From positions 1 to 64,000 of the forward strand of contig JAYMGJ010000709.1 in assembly GCA_037178675.1 (NCBI GenBank): a DNA stretch of 64,000 nucleotides, given 5' to 3'. This DNA is from Scleroderma bovista (lineage: Eukaryota; Basidiomycota; Agaricomycetes; Boletales; Sclerodermataceae). Below are positions 1 through 10,407 of the stretch, in pieces. The notes under the pieces are model-generated. The model saw nothing but the letters and a program-made list of their open reading frames with translations. It searched no databases and was not told the origin of the DNA. How positions within the stretch are numbered: position 1 is the first letter of the stretch; every line of letters starts with the position of its first letter. The position numbers were made by a program, and so were the translations under genes.

Positions 1-196
1 CTCTCTGCTTCTGCCCTCGTACAAGTACTCGGTCATTGACCATTTACCCTCGGACTCTCTGTTAAATCTTCGGTCAGCCTTCCTAATACTCGGGAAGCGC
101 GACTACGCTACGTAGCATCTCGGTCTTACCGCTAGACCAACCTCTGACCCCCAGACCCCTCGTAGAGATCAGATCGGTGAAGAACTGGTCTTGACA
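1..196 (+). repeat. 5' LTR (3' part only) of gypsy element A
   Basis: This matches 9340-9447 plus 9720-9806 with scattered differences, mostly C to T or G to A. It ends in GAACTGGTCTTGACA, the same end as the downstream LTR. The start lies outside the window, so the target-site duplication of element A cannot be checked. Confidence 0.9.
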
Positions 197-1580
197 GTAT
201 ATTCGAACTCTAGTCTTGTACGAGTTCACAATCATCTATGTCCAGGACAATCCAAACTCGCTCATGCAAACAACCCAGAACCCTCAGCATCCGACACTCG
301 TCGGGCTGCTGCCTTAAGCGCTCTGACTAGCCTCAGGCGCTCACCTGACTCTGTCTCCCAATTCCAAGGCTTCTCCGCTCAGAGAGCCTCCTCCCCCACT
401 CAGCGTCGCCCACCTGGGGCTTTCGTCAATGACCTCAGCGATGACCTGGGTGGTGACCATCCCGATGACAACAGCCCCAGTGACGATGGTCGCGGCGGTG
501 ATGGTCCTGACGACCCCGATGACCCAAACCCTGATGATGGCGGTGAAGACCCCATTGAGGGCATCCCCAACTAAGAAGAGGCCAGTCTAGTCATTTTCAA
601 TAATCTCTCCTTCGCTATCGACAGACTTGTGCGATCTTCGTGCTCTTCCGAGTCTTCATCTCGCACCAAGGTGCGTGAACCCGACACCTTCGACAGGACC
701 GATCCAAAGAAGTTGCGCACATTCCTAGTCCAGTGCGAGCTCAACTTCCAGGACCAACCGAAGGTGTTTCGCACTGACCGAACCAAGGTCACTTTCGCAC
801 AGTCCTATCTGAAGGGAATGACTCTCAAATGGTTCAAGCCAGACCTACTTGGTGCTGGAGACCCCCACAACCGTCCAATCTGGATGACCAATTGGGAAGA
901 GTTCGTCATCGAACTCCAAACAACCTTCGGTCCCCACAACCCAGTTGCTGACGCCGAGCATCAGCTCGACCACCTCTGCATGAAGGAAAACCATTGTGCC
1001 AACCGATACGTGGTTGACTTCAACCGTATCACATCCCAGGTTCGGGGCTACAGCGATGGTGCCCTACGCCATCACTTCTACACAGGTCTCCCCGACCGAA
1101 TCAAGGACAAGATAAGCCGCATCGGTAAACCGCGCACTCTGAATGGTCTTCACGTCCTTACCCAGGAGATTGACACCTGATATTGGGAACGCAAGGAAGA
1201 GGTCGCACGTCAGAACAAAACCTCTACCAGCACTAGTACCAACACCCCCAACACCAAGTCAGGTAAAACTGATAAGGGTAAATCCTCGTGCAATGCTGCC
1301 CAGTCCTCTTCGTCGTCAACCCCGACTCAGAAAACTAACAAGTCGGGCAAGACTACTGAGCTTTCGGACAAGCTCAGCAAGGACGGAAAGCTGACCTCTG
1401 AGGAATGCAAATGCAGGTTCAACATGAATCTGTGCATGTTCTGTGGTGCAACTGGCCACAAGGCCAAGGACTGCCCCAAGTCAGGCTCTTGAGCAGCCAA
1501 GGCTAGGGCAGCTACCACCACTACCACGAACACATCGGAAGCCAAACTGACGGCCTCCACTGAGGCAAAAAAATAGATAG
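197..1580 (+). pseudogene. gag of gypsy A (broken)
   Basis: Encodes the capsid/nucleocapsid polyprotein that packages retrotransposon RNA. An acidic Asp/Pro/Gly-rich N-terminal part (about 400-560) is followed by a retrotrans_gag-like domain (about 680-1180, including WFKPDLL and FGPHNPVAD) and a CCHC zinc knuckle at 1433-1474 (CMFCGATGHKAKDC). In-frame stops lie near 571 (TAA where the inverted copy at 9807-10407 has GAG), 1178 (TGA), 1490 (TGA) and 1576 (TAG). The two TGA codons fit CGA decay. No convincing ATG is visible: the open frame begins close to the LTR end without one. The inverted copy at 9807-10407 supports the reading frame. Confidence 0.88.
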
Positions 1581-1599
1581 CAACTCCCGAGACTCTGCA

Positions 1600-1985
1600 C
1601 AGAGTGGGAGTTGCATTGTTCCCGACTGTGCACCTATGGAGGCCTGACTCAATGCAGCTGCTCTTTCTGACCCCAACTCTCTCCGACCTCAGGTTACCAT
1701 CAGTGACTGTGATATACAGTCTTTCCCTGCATTAGTAGATTCGGGTTCCACCCACTGTTTCGTAGATCCGTCTTTTGCCAATATGAACACTCTTTCATGC
1801 TACTCAGTATCCCCGATCATTCTCCGTCTATTCGACGGTACCACCACCACCATAATCACCGAAGCAGCCGATCTACCTATCCATTTTCCCTCTGGCAACG
1901 TCACCCCGATGACATTTTATGTCACCCCATTGGACTCTGACTGTAAGATCATTCTCGGACACAACTGGCTCACCTGATACAATCT
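1600..1985 (+). pseudogene. Retroviral-type aspartic protease of gypsy A
   Basis: This would cut the Gag-Pol polyprotein. The catalytic DSG lies at 1738-1746 in the context ALVDSGSTHCFVD, followed about 70 residues later by ILGHNWL, which fits the second conserved block of gypsy proteases. Upstream the frame shifts relative to gag, as expected for a gag-pol junction or decay. A TGA at about 1976 (after NWLT) is most simply a CGA codon that decayed. Downstream the same frame continues into a Pro/Ser-rich linker and RT. Confidence 0.85.
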
Positions 1986-1986
1986 G

Positions 1987-3690
1987 TTGATTGACTGGGT
2001 ACTGAGCAGTATCAAGTTCAGAACATCTATGCAGCAAGTGCCAACCCCGAGCTCACTCCCCGACCCTGTAGCGCCCTCACCGAGCGTGCTGAGACTTGAC
2101 GCTATGTCAGTCTTGTCTCCTTCTCCGACCGACTCGCCTCAGGCTCCCAGTCTTCGGGCACCACCTATCGCTCTCATCAACACTGCAGCCTTTCTAAAGG
2201 CCTGCCAGCTCGATGGCTCTCAACAGTTCTCTGTCCAGCTGAACCCTGACGGTAGCTTTCGTGCTGCATCGGTCGACGCTGCTCCCAACCTCTCCTCTGT
2301 CCCTGAGGCATACCATGACTTTGCCGACGTCTTTAGTAAGGCGAAAGCATTGGTACTTGTGCCGCATCAGGAACACGACCTCAAGATCGAACTGGAAGAA
2401 AGAGTGCCTTTACCGCCTGGAAGACTCTACTCTCTCTCCCCCATCAAGCTCGAAACCCTTCGGGCATTCATCGACGAAAACCTTCGCTTTGGTTTCATCC
2501 GTCCGACCTCATCCTCCCATGCAGCCCCTGTCCTCTTTGTCAAGAAGAAGGACGGCTCTCTCTGACTCTGCGTCGACTACTGAGGACTCAACAAAATATC
2601 AAAGAAGGATCGGTATCCCCTACCCCTCATCTCCGACCTACTCGACTCTCCGAGTTGGGCAAAGGTCTATATAAGATCGACCTGAGACATGCTTACCATC
2701 TGGTTCACATTGCCGAAGGTGATGAGTGGAAAACTGCCTTCAGGACTCGCTATGGCTTGTATGAGTGGCAGGTGATGCCCTTCAGTCTCACCAACGCCCC
2801 TGCAGCCTTTCAGCGGTTCATCAACTCGGTCTTCGCAGACATGCTTGATGTCTGCATCGTAGTCTACCTCAATGACATCTTAGTCTACTCGGACAACATG
2901 GAGGACCATACCAAGCACGTTCAGGAAGTGCTTCGGCAACTTCGCCAGCACAAGCTATATGCCAAACCTGAAAAGTGTGAGTTCCATTCAGACTCGGTGG
3001 AGTACCTCGGGTACTTCCTTTCCCCCGACGGTTTGACAATGTCGCAAGACAAAGTCAAGACAATCTGCGATTGGCCCGAACCTCGCAAGGTGAAGGACAT
3101 TCAGTCCTTCCTTGGCTTCGCAAACTTTTACCATTGATTCATCTTCAATTACTCCAATATAGTGGTTCCCCTAACTCGGTTGACACGGAAAGATGCCCCT
3201 TGGGATTTCTCCGACGTCTGCCGACGGTCATTCAACCAACTCAAGGAGGCCTTCACCACAGCTCCCATCCTCACCCACTTCCAGCCAGGCGCCCAACTGA
3301 CAGTCGAGACTGACGCTTCGGACTATGTGATCGCCGGTATCCTATCCATCACAGGTTTGGATGACGAGATACGACCGATTGTGTTCTACTCTCGCACTCT
3401 GACCGTGCCTGAGCTAAACTACAATACACATGACAAGGAGCTTCTTGCTATTTTTGAAGCCTTCAAGACCTGGCATCATTATCTGGAGGGCCCTGCCTTC
3501 CCGATTGACGTTGTGACCGACCACAAAAATTTGGAGTACTTTTCTACCTCTAAGGTTCTCACTTGTTGGCAAGCCCGATGGTCGGAATACCTCTCCTCTT
3601 TCAACCTGATCATTTGTTTCCGACCTGGTAAACTTGGTGCAAAGCCCGACGCCTTGACTAGACACTGGGACGTCTACCCCAAAGAGGGGG
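1987..3690 (+). pseudogene. Reverse transcriptase and RNase H of gypsy A
   Basis: Copies the element RNA into DNA and removes the RNA strand. RT landmarks in order: FADVFSK near 2325, [10 protein letters not shown] near 2415, KKKDGSL near 2545, [13 protein letters not shown] near 2674, the active site at 2865-2876, and LGYFLSPDG near 3004. The active site reads YLND instead of YLDD; AAT for GAT is a CG to CA change. TGA stops at about 2563 and 2581 replace the arginines expected in the DGSLR-CVDYR motif, a frameshift lies near 2650, and TGA at 3136 falls in NFYR. RNase H follows (ETDASDYVIAGIL near 3306; VTDHKNLEYF near 3514). The copy is clearly dead. Confidence 0.92.
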
Positions 3691-5276
3691 ATAGGGGCTT
3701 CGCCCGAGTCAATCCACAGAACCTCCGACTGGTGTTCACAGCTGAACAGCTCACCAATTCCCTTCACGCAACATACCTACACGCCCCAGTACTCAGAGCT
3801 AGTGCACTCATGGATGTTGAGCATCTCCACACCAATATCCTAGCCAACCTCCCGACCGATCCCATCGCTAAAGCCCACCTCTCGGACACATCGAATCCCC
3901 GATGGTCAACCAATGAGACTGGTTACCTACGTCTCGATGGTCGCATGTACGTCCCCGAGGCTGATGACCTATGTCTTCGTGTCCTCAGATACAAGCATGA
4001 CCATCCCCTATCGGGACACTTCGGTCAGAACCGCACCCTAGAGCTCATTCATCGTGAATACACATGGCCAGGCATTCGTACCTACATAAAGGACTACGTT
4101 AAGTCCTGCACAGCCTGCGCCTGAGCCAAGATGCCACGTCACCGACCCTATGGGATGCTCAAGCAATTACCGGTCCCTGACCGACCATGGAATTCCATCT
4201 CAATGGATTTCATCAAGCAACTCCCATCCTCATCCGGCTTCACAGCCATACTGGTAGTCATAGACCAACTATCAAAGCAAGCCATATGATATGCATCCCG
4301 ACTCACGACACAATAACTTCCCCCGAGCTCGCACAGCTCTTCTTACTCCACGTCTTCACTAAGCACGGCGTCCCCGTGCACGTAACGTCTGACCGAGGCT
4401 CAGAGTTTGTCTCCCATTTCTTCCGATCACTCGGTAAGGCCTTAGATATGAAATTACATTTCACTTCGGGCTATCACCCAGAAGGTGCCGGACAGACTGA
4501 GCGAGCTAATCAAACCCTCGAACAATACCTCAGGATGTACTGCAATTACCAGCAGGACAATTGGTTGGACCTACTACCTCTTGCCGAGTTCGCCTACAAC
4601 AATGCCCCTAGCACTATGACTGGTGTCTCACCGTTCTTCGTGAACAAAGGATACCACCCGAACCTCGCTGTGCACCCTGAGTGCGATCTCTCATCAGCTC
4701 AGGCACGGGAATACGCAGTTGACTTAGAGTCATTGCATGAGTACCTACGTGAAGAAATGGCTGCTGCCCAGAGAAGGTGCCAAGGCCCTGCTGACGCCAG
4801 AAGATCACCCGCACCCGACTTCAAAGTCGGTGATCAAGTGTTCGTCAAAGCCAAGTACTTTAGGTCTACCCGACCATCAAAGAAACTCTCCAAGAAGAAT
4901 CTCAGCCCCTACCCAATCATCGCCCAAGTCGACACTTTATCATTCACGATCCGTCTCCCTGACTCTATGCGTGCTGTCCACCCCGTCTTCCACATCTCAC
5001 AGCTCGAACCAGCGACACCGAATACAATACCGAATCGGTCACAACCTCCACCACCTCCTATTGAAGTTGACGGCGAACCCGAATTGAGATCACCGAGATC
5101 CTCGATTCAAAGTTCGACCGACGTCGACGTCAATGCCCACTCCTGTATCTAGTTAGATGTGCTGGTTACGAAGGTACCGACGAAGAAACATCTTGGTTGA
5201 TCACAACCGAGCTCGGACACGCTTCAGAACTCGTGGCCGACTACCACAAAGCCTACCCGACTAAGCCAGGCCCCTT
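3691..5276 (+). pseudogene. Integrase with C-terminal chromodomain of gypsy A
   Basis: Inserts the cDNA; the chromodomain normally directs it to modified histones. The HHCC zinc-binding region (HPLSGH near 4006; CTAC near 4108) is followed by the DDE core: MDFIKQLP near 4204, TSDRGSEF near 4387 and the glutamate in QTERANQTLEQYL near 4493. TGA at 4122 replaces an expected arginine codon, and another TGA lies near 4288. The C-terminus has HPVFHISQLEPA near 4978. Past a frameshift near 5085 comes a degraded chromodomain (ILDSKFDRR, then GYEGTDEETSWL) ending near 5276. Confidence 0.9.
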
Positions 5277-6309
5277 AGAAAGTCTCTCACGCTAAGCCGT
5301 TCAAATCACCGAACAAAGTCTATTGATAGTGTACAAAACAAAGTAAAAAGAAAACTAAATACAAATACGGTCCGACTACTTGGACTCGCCCTCTCCATCT
5401 TTGTCTCCCGACTCTTCGCCTTCCCCGTCTGTTCCATCCAACTCCTCCTGCTCCTCACTCTCCTCGGGCTTCACCTTGCCCTTGCCCTTCGGGTCCCTCG
5501 CATCTGGGACCCTCTTCGTCTCCCAGGCTACCCCTTCTACCTTTTGACTGAGCTTCACCAGCTCCCTGGTGTTGCGATCGATTGCAGCCACAATCTCCCC
5601 GAGTTGGCAGTCCAAGACCAGCGCGACTGGGTCTGGCCGACTCGACGGCCCAGCCACCGAGAACCCCCCCATTGCTGTCTCTATTTCCTCGGTACTCGCG
5701 GCATCGGCGATCGCCTTCTTCGTCCGTTTCCGCTTCTCGCCCCCCCTCGGCGACATTGTCACTGTGGCAATCTCGCTCTCCTTCCGTTTCTCACCGCTCG
5801 CTGCTCTCTCCATCGCCGCCGTCGACACGCTGAAGGTGCACTTGACTTTTGATCATTGACACCGACCGCACGTCGGCCAGCTCGCACCCACTGCTGTCAC
5901 CACTCCGCCTGCAACGGTCACAAGGGGGCTTGAACCCCATTATGCCCATGTTGGAATGGGCAGTGACCTGATGAGGCTAATCAAATAATAAATCAGCAAG
6001 GGTCAATAAAATATTAATCGGCCACGCACCTTAGGCTTCGGCCCCAGCCCTAAACGTTCCCGCATCGCCTTGCCAGCCGCCAGCGACTCGGCCTTCTCTC
6101 TCGCCCTCACCTCCGCCTCGGCCTTGCACCTTGCCTCGAAATCCACTCGCGCCTTCGCCTCAGTGACTTGCTTCGCCTCCTCTTTGGCCTTCCGCTTCTC
6201 TTCAGCAACCCTCCTCGCCTGCTCCTCGGCCTTCTTCTTCACAGCCTCCTCCGCCAATCTCCTTGCCTCCTGTTTGGCCGCCTGTTTCATCAGTCGGTCT
6301 CGTCATCGC

Positions 6310-8624
6310 TGTCACGCACCAAACGTGTTTGGTACTGTGGACATGGAGAAAGTTAGCCGATGAAACTAATGCGAAGAATGCACACCCAAGATCTGTTGAA
6401 AGATTGTCCCGACTTGAGGGATACAGACAGCCCTCGCTATCCATATCACGCAAAGTCAAGACTATCCTTATGCGAAGAATGAATACAAGCTTGTCATAGC
6501 CATCTATCGCACAAGAATGACTATCCTGGAGCAAGAGATGAATGCCATCGTCTGGCAGTCATCCCTCGCACGAGAACCGCAAGAAGCAGAAGAATCCAAG
6601 GATTGGTGATCATTTCAGTATGAGAGAGGAATGCAACCTACTGCAGTCCAACTCCCATACCAGAACAACCAAAGAAGCAGAAGAAACAATAGAGAAACAA
6701 AGGAGAAAAGGAAGAATCATTTTTTAGCGCCCAAATGTCAAATTTAGGCGCCCAGTGCTGGCATTCCGATATTTTGAATAGCTCCGCCATTTTTGAAGCT
6801 ATCAATCATGTGACTATACCATCATGGAGCCTAGACCATGGTCTATCTGCCTGTCAAGTTCCGACGTAAATCTGTTCATTTCCCACGGAGATATTCCACC
6901 CGCAATCCAGACACCCGCTTCATCACTCACTATGGAGTCCGCATTTTCTCTGGAACGTTTCTCCGCTATTGCAGCAGACCTCAACTATGTCCTGCTCTTG
7001 GGACAGCCTCTCCCTGAGCTCCTGTGTACTGTCTGGTACATATCTTCCCAGCCTGCTCCCTCAGTCCCTCTTGTTCTCGGTCAGCGCATTCTCCTTGTCA
7101 GTCCTGCGTCGCGCACATACTTTGGTCGTCTCAAGTCTATCATTAGACTTGAAAATTCATACCTGGTCGTCTCTGTGTCTCCTGAGTCCTCTGCATATGG
7201 TCCTTTCATCCCAGAGTCCTGTCACATCCATCTCCCTCTATCATTCATCTCGCTTCCCTGGACACGTCGAATCCGCTACTTGCGATTCTCTTCCCTGCTA
7301 TCCCGCAACAAACACGAATGAAACAGTGCTCTAGAACCCTTCTTAGGAGCCCTAATAGAGTACAGAACCTTCCCCTTACTGCTCAAGGGAAGACTGCACT
7401 TTGGGAGGACCAAATTTCGCATTTTTGCTCTACAGAAGCTCAATCCAAGGGATTTGTGACACTCTGTGACCAGCTGTGACTCTACTTGTCATTCCAGGCC
7501 CCCTGACACTGCTCTTCTGGTCGGATCAATTCTTTTATTATCCCCCAGCCACTCCCATCAGTGGCACTGCTTCAGAAGCTCATCTCCAGATCTAAAGTTC
7601 AATCAATCACAGGTTGTGCTTCCCTTCTTTCTGAGTCACACAGAGTCACTCTGGCTCACTCTGACTCACTCTGCTGCGCATTATTCATCCCCTCTTGGCA
7701 TTACTAATCCCCATTACTCCCCTTACCAATCACTTACCAATCATCCTTCAAATCATGCTTATCATGCTGCCTATCAATTCATGACTCATGCCCCTATGAT
7801 TCATATGCATTATGTCATCGCATATGCTCATTTAGCTTCGATCTACTCATCCCATGCTTTCCCCCCCTCTCTTTTGGGCCCCATGCAATGATTTTTCCAT
7901 ATTCTTGGTTATACACCCCTTTTTACCTATGTTTTTGCTCTTTCCCTTGGCTCAGCAGCTTGTTCAGGCTCTCCCCATTGATGACTCAGCCTGATTACAC
8001 TGCTTATCAATCGCTTACCAATTTCTTACCAAGCACTTAGTCATTTGTGCTTACAGGGCCACAGCCCCTCCTGTATATAAACCAGCAGCCAAAGGCTGCA
8101 AGGAAGTGTCTGCTTCCCCATCAATAAAGCGACCACATTCACTCTCCCTCACTGTCTATAAGCTCTATCTCTGTCTTTGGACTTGTAGGTCACCCAGTGC
8201 TGGCCTAAAGCTCCTATATTGCTGTTTATCAGATATATGTTGTATCTGATCATTTCTCTAGGCTGAAGCGCAGTCTAGCATCTCTGTCCACTCCATCCCA
8301 TCACTGTCCATCGCATTCTTGAAGCAGGAACTGTCCCCTTGCTTCCCTGTTGCTCCATCACTGCTGTTACACCCCTGTCATCAATCTATCATCGCTTTTC
8401 TATCCCAGGACTCTTCCTAACCACTGTGGTAGGCTGAAGAGGACTCAATACCATCCCCATCAGGAGCCCTTCCCTTCCCTCCTGCATCCTGCCTGAAGGC
8501 GTGCAGCACATCCCCCTGAGGAGATTAAATACCAGAAACGCAAAGGAAGACCACCACTTGCATTTTGCTGTCATTTGGTGTTGGTTGTTGGTTGTTCTGA
8601 CCTCTTCCCTCACTTAGGCGCACA
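6310..8624 (+). mobile_element. R2 copy 1: 2.3-kb solo-LTR-like repeat
   Basis: Starts TGTCACGCACCAAACG and ends TTAGGCGCACA, i.e. TG...CA ends as in LTRs. Flanks are TCGC (6306-6309) and TCAC (8625-8628), a 4-bp duplication with one CG to CA change, or 5 bp if the terminal A is counted as target. No coding capacity is seen. It has a TATA box and AATAAA near its 3' third and shares its last 60 bp pattern with R1. No internal region or second LTR is present, so a solo LTR is the simplest reading. Confidence 0.75.
7700..8128 (+). promoter_or_regulatory. Putative LTR promoter in R2 (CCAAT array, TATA, AATAAA)
   Basis: CTTACCAATC-type motifs occur at about 7721-7745 and again at 8010-8035. They are followed by TATATAAA at 8074-8081 and AATAAA at 8123-8128. 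The order fits an LTR U3-R region. Function is inferred from order only. Confidence 0.45.
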
Positions 8625-8890
8625 TCACCATGATTGTTCGTCAAACTTGGCGATCTGGACTTGAATTGAGTTGGTCGGCTTCCCTTCCAACTCAGGTGAG
8701 GGGGCGCGCGTCCAGTCGACGTTGTCGGTGTTGCTAGCGGACATGTTTAAATTGAGGATGTTATGAAGGAAAAAATTTGATGGGTGACCGTCACCGAAGG
8801 CCAGTCTTTATACGCCCTAACTGATTTTCAAACCCAGACAATGGCCGCACACATTCGGTGTGGAATACGCATTGCAGCCTCATGGGCTCG

Positions 8891-8908
8891 GCCCTAAGAG
8901 GGGGATAC
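8891..8908 (+). other. Polypurine tract of gypsy A
   Basis: A purine-rich run (AAGAGGGGGATA) sits directly before the TGTCACGACC start of the 3' LTR. This is where plus-strand DNA synthesis is primed in LTR retrotransposons. Confidence 0.65.
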
Positions 8909-9806
8909 TGTCACGACCGTGACACCTGATCACCCTGTACCCTATTGTCCGATCGCATCCACACGTTCGCCGTCTGTTCTATTGTATGTACTCCCTTTTC
9001 CATTTCTCTCTATCTGTCCTGTATCGCCACCGATCGGTGAGCGCGTTGTCTGATCTGTCTCTCTGTACTATTACCTAATATGTTTCCTTTCTTGTTTCTG
9101 GTTACTATACGTTCCCGTCCCGTTGCATTATTAATATGATACCTATCGGTAATCTGGTTATCGCACTTACCGTACTTACTCAGCGCGCAGCGCGACTGTG
9201 CTAGTCGTTCGTCGGTAATCCCGACTTCCCGTACATCGCCTCATCTGTCCCACTCAGTATAAATACCTAGATACTTGGTCTGTTGTAGTTTCAGTTCGAA
9301 TATCAAATAAGATACTTCTCCTCTGTTCTCTCTTTGTGCTCTCTGCTTCTGCCCTTGTACAAGTACTCGGTTGTTGACCGTTTACCCTCGGACTCTCCGT
9401 TAAATCTTCGGTTGGCCTTCCTAATACTTGGGAAGCGCGACTACACTTTAGAGACAGTCCTGTCTCTAGGTGTAGAATTGGTAGTACTGATACTGGACTC
9501 TTACCTTAGCTATGTAGGCTTGTACTTAGCTTACTAAGCAACTTCCCTCTTTCCTCTGTATATGTTTGATCTCAGTCCTGGAGTGACTGAACACCTCTAC
9601 TCTCCCTACTTCCTCTAGTATCCCCAGTCCCTGGGAGCTCTGCCAGACCTCCAGAAGCCCCTGGGTCGAGCGTGCCTCACCTGAGGCAGCAGCAACACCC
9701 AACCCCCCCCTACAACACTACATAGCATCTCGATCTTACTGCTAGACCAACCTCTGACCCCCAGACCCCTCGTAGAGATCAGATCAGTGAAGAACTGGTC
9801 TTGACA
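8909..9806 (+). repeat. 3' LTR of gypsy A, split by a small insertion
   Basis: Begins TGTCACGACCGTGACACC and ends GAACTGGTCTTGACA. Without the insertion at 9448-9714 and its target duplication it is about 626 bp. A TATA-like TATAAATA lies near 9259. The end matches 1-196. The base after the LTR is not normal flank but inverted gag (9807-10407), so the right boundary is rearranged. Confidence 0.88.
9448..9714. mobile_element. Unclassified 267-bp insertion in the 3' LTR
   Basis: Absent from the 5' LTR copy. Flanked by a 5-bp duplication ACACT (9443-9447 and 9715-9719). A near-perfect inverted repeat at 9441-9475 spans the left junction. The 13-mer TCTCTAGGTGTAG also occurs in R1. It could be a small non-autonomous element; no coding sequence is seen. 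Confidence 0.6.
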
Positions 9807-10407
9807 GTGTCGGCAACAGGGTCATGGGGACCAAAGGTTGTTTGGAGTTCAATGACGAACTCTTCCCAGTCGGTCATCCAGATTGGACAGTTGTGGGGGT
9901 CTCCAGCACCGAGTAGGTCTGGCTCGAACCATTCGAGAACCATTCCCTTCAGATAGAACTGCGCGAAAGTGACCTTGGTTTGGTCAGTGCGAAACGCCTT
10001 TGGTCGGTCCTGGAAGTTGAGCTCGCACTGGACTAGGAATGTGCACAACTTCTTTGGATCGGTCCTGTCAAAGGTGTTGGGTTCGCGCACCTTGGTGCGA
10101 GACAAAGACTCAGATGAGCGTGAAGATGGCACGAGTCTGTCGATAGCGATGGAGAGGTTATTGAAAATGACTAGACCGGCCTCTTCCTCATTGGGGATGC
10201 TTTCAATGGGGTCTTCACTGGGGCCATTGTCATTGGGATGGTCATCGCCTAGGTCATCGCCAAGATCTTCGACGAAGGCCCCAGGTGTGCGATGCTGAGC
10301 GGGGGAGGAGGCTCTCCGAGCAGAGAAGCCTTGGAATTGGGAGACAGAGTTGGGTGAGCGCCTGAGGCTAGTCAGAGCACTCAATGCAGCAGCCCGACAA
10401 GTGTTGG
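9807..10407 (-). pseudogene. Inverted gag fragment of the gypsy A family
   Basis: On the minus strand this encodes the first half of a gag closely similar to 290-955, from the RRAAALSALTSLRRSP block to FGPHDPVADT. It starts exactly at the end of the element A 3' LTR and ends where R1 begins. It has no stop through this segment, so it is less decayed than the forward copy, and it shows GAG where copy A has TAA. It cannot work alone: it lacks the knuckle and all of pol. The inverted LTR-gag joint suggests recombination or an aberrant integration product. Confidence 0.88.

Larger units (their letters stand above)
5376..8744 (-). pseudogene. Antisense accessory gene inside gypsy A (coiled coil plus Cys motif)
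   Basis: A spliced gene lies opposite to gypsy A, between pol and the 3' LTR. Exon 1 starts with ATG at 8744 (MSASNTDNVDW) and is cut at 8624/6309 by R2. It resumes in a Lys/Glu/Ala/Arg-rich predicted coiled coil (6309-6030). A GTGCGT donor at 6029 and an acceptor ending at 5968 remove a short intron. The next exon has a Cys motif (PCDRCRRSGDSSGC) and, after a one-base shift, KVKCTF, then a basic stretch and a strongly acidic tail ending in a TAG at 5376-5378. A TGA just after the R2 junction fits CGA decay. I recognise the layout as common in Agaricomycete hypothetical proteins but not a function; DNA binding is a guess from the cysteines and basic residues. It could be a captured host gene or a true element-borne gene. 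Confidence 0.6.
1..9806 (+). mobile_element. Chromoviral Ty3/gypsy LTR retrotransposon A (decayed)
   Basis: The order LTR end, gag with a CCHC knuckle, aspartic protease, RT, RNase H, integrase, chromodomain, purine tract and 3' LTR is the standard Ty3/gypsy chromovirus order. The first bases match the end of the LTR at 8909-9806, so the 5' LTR is cut by the window edge. The body is interrupted by R2 (6310-8624) and the 3' LTR by a 267-bp insertion (9448-9714). All frames carry stops, mostly TGA where CGA is expected, so the copy cannot be autonomous. It also holds an opposite-strand gene between pol and the 3' LTR. Confidence 0.93.

Noticed and set aside
6070..6363. Plus-strand frames opposite the coiled-coil exon (Ala/Ser/Phe-rich)
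   Set aside because: The minus-strand reading gives a regular coiled coil, a splice donor and continuity with the exon past R2; the plus strand is a shadow.
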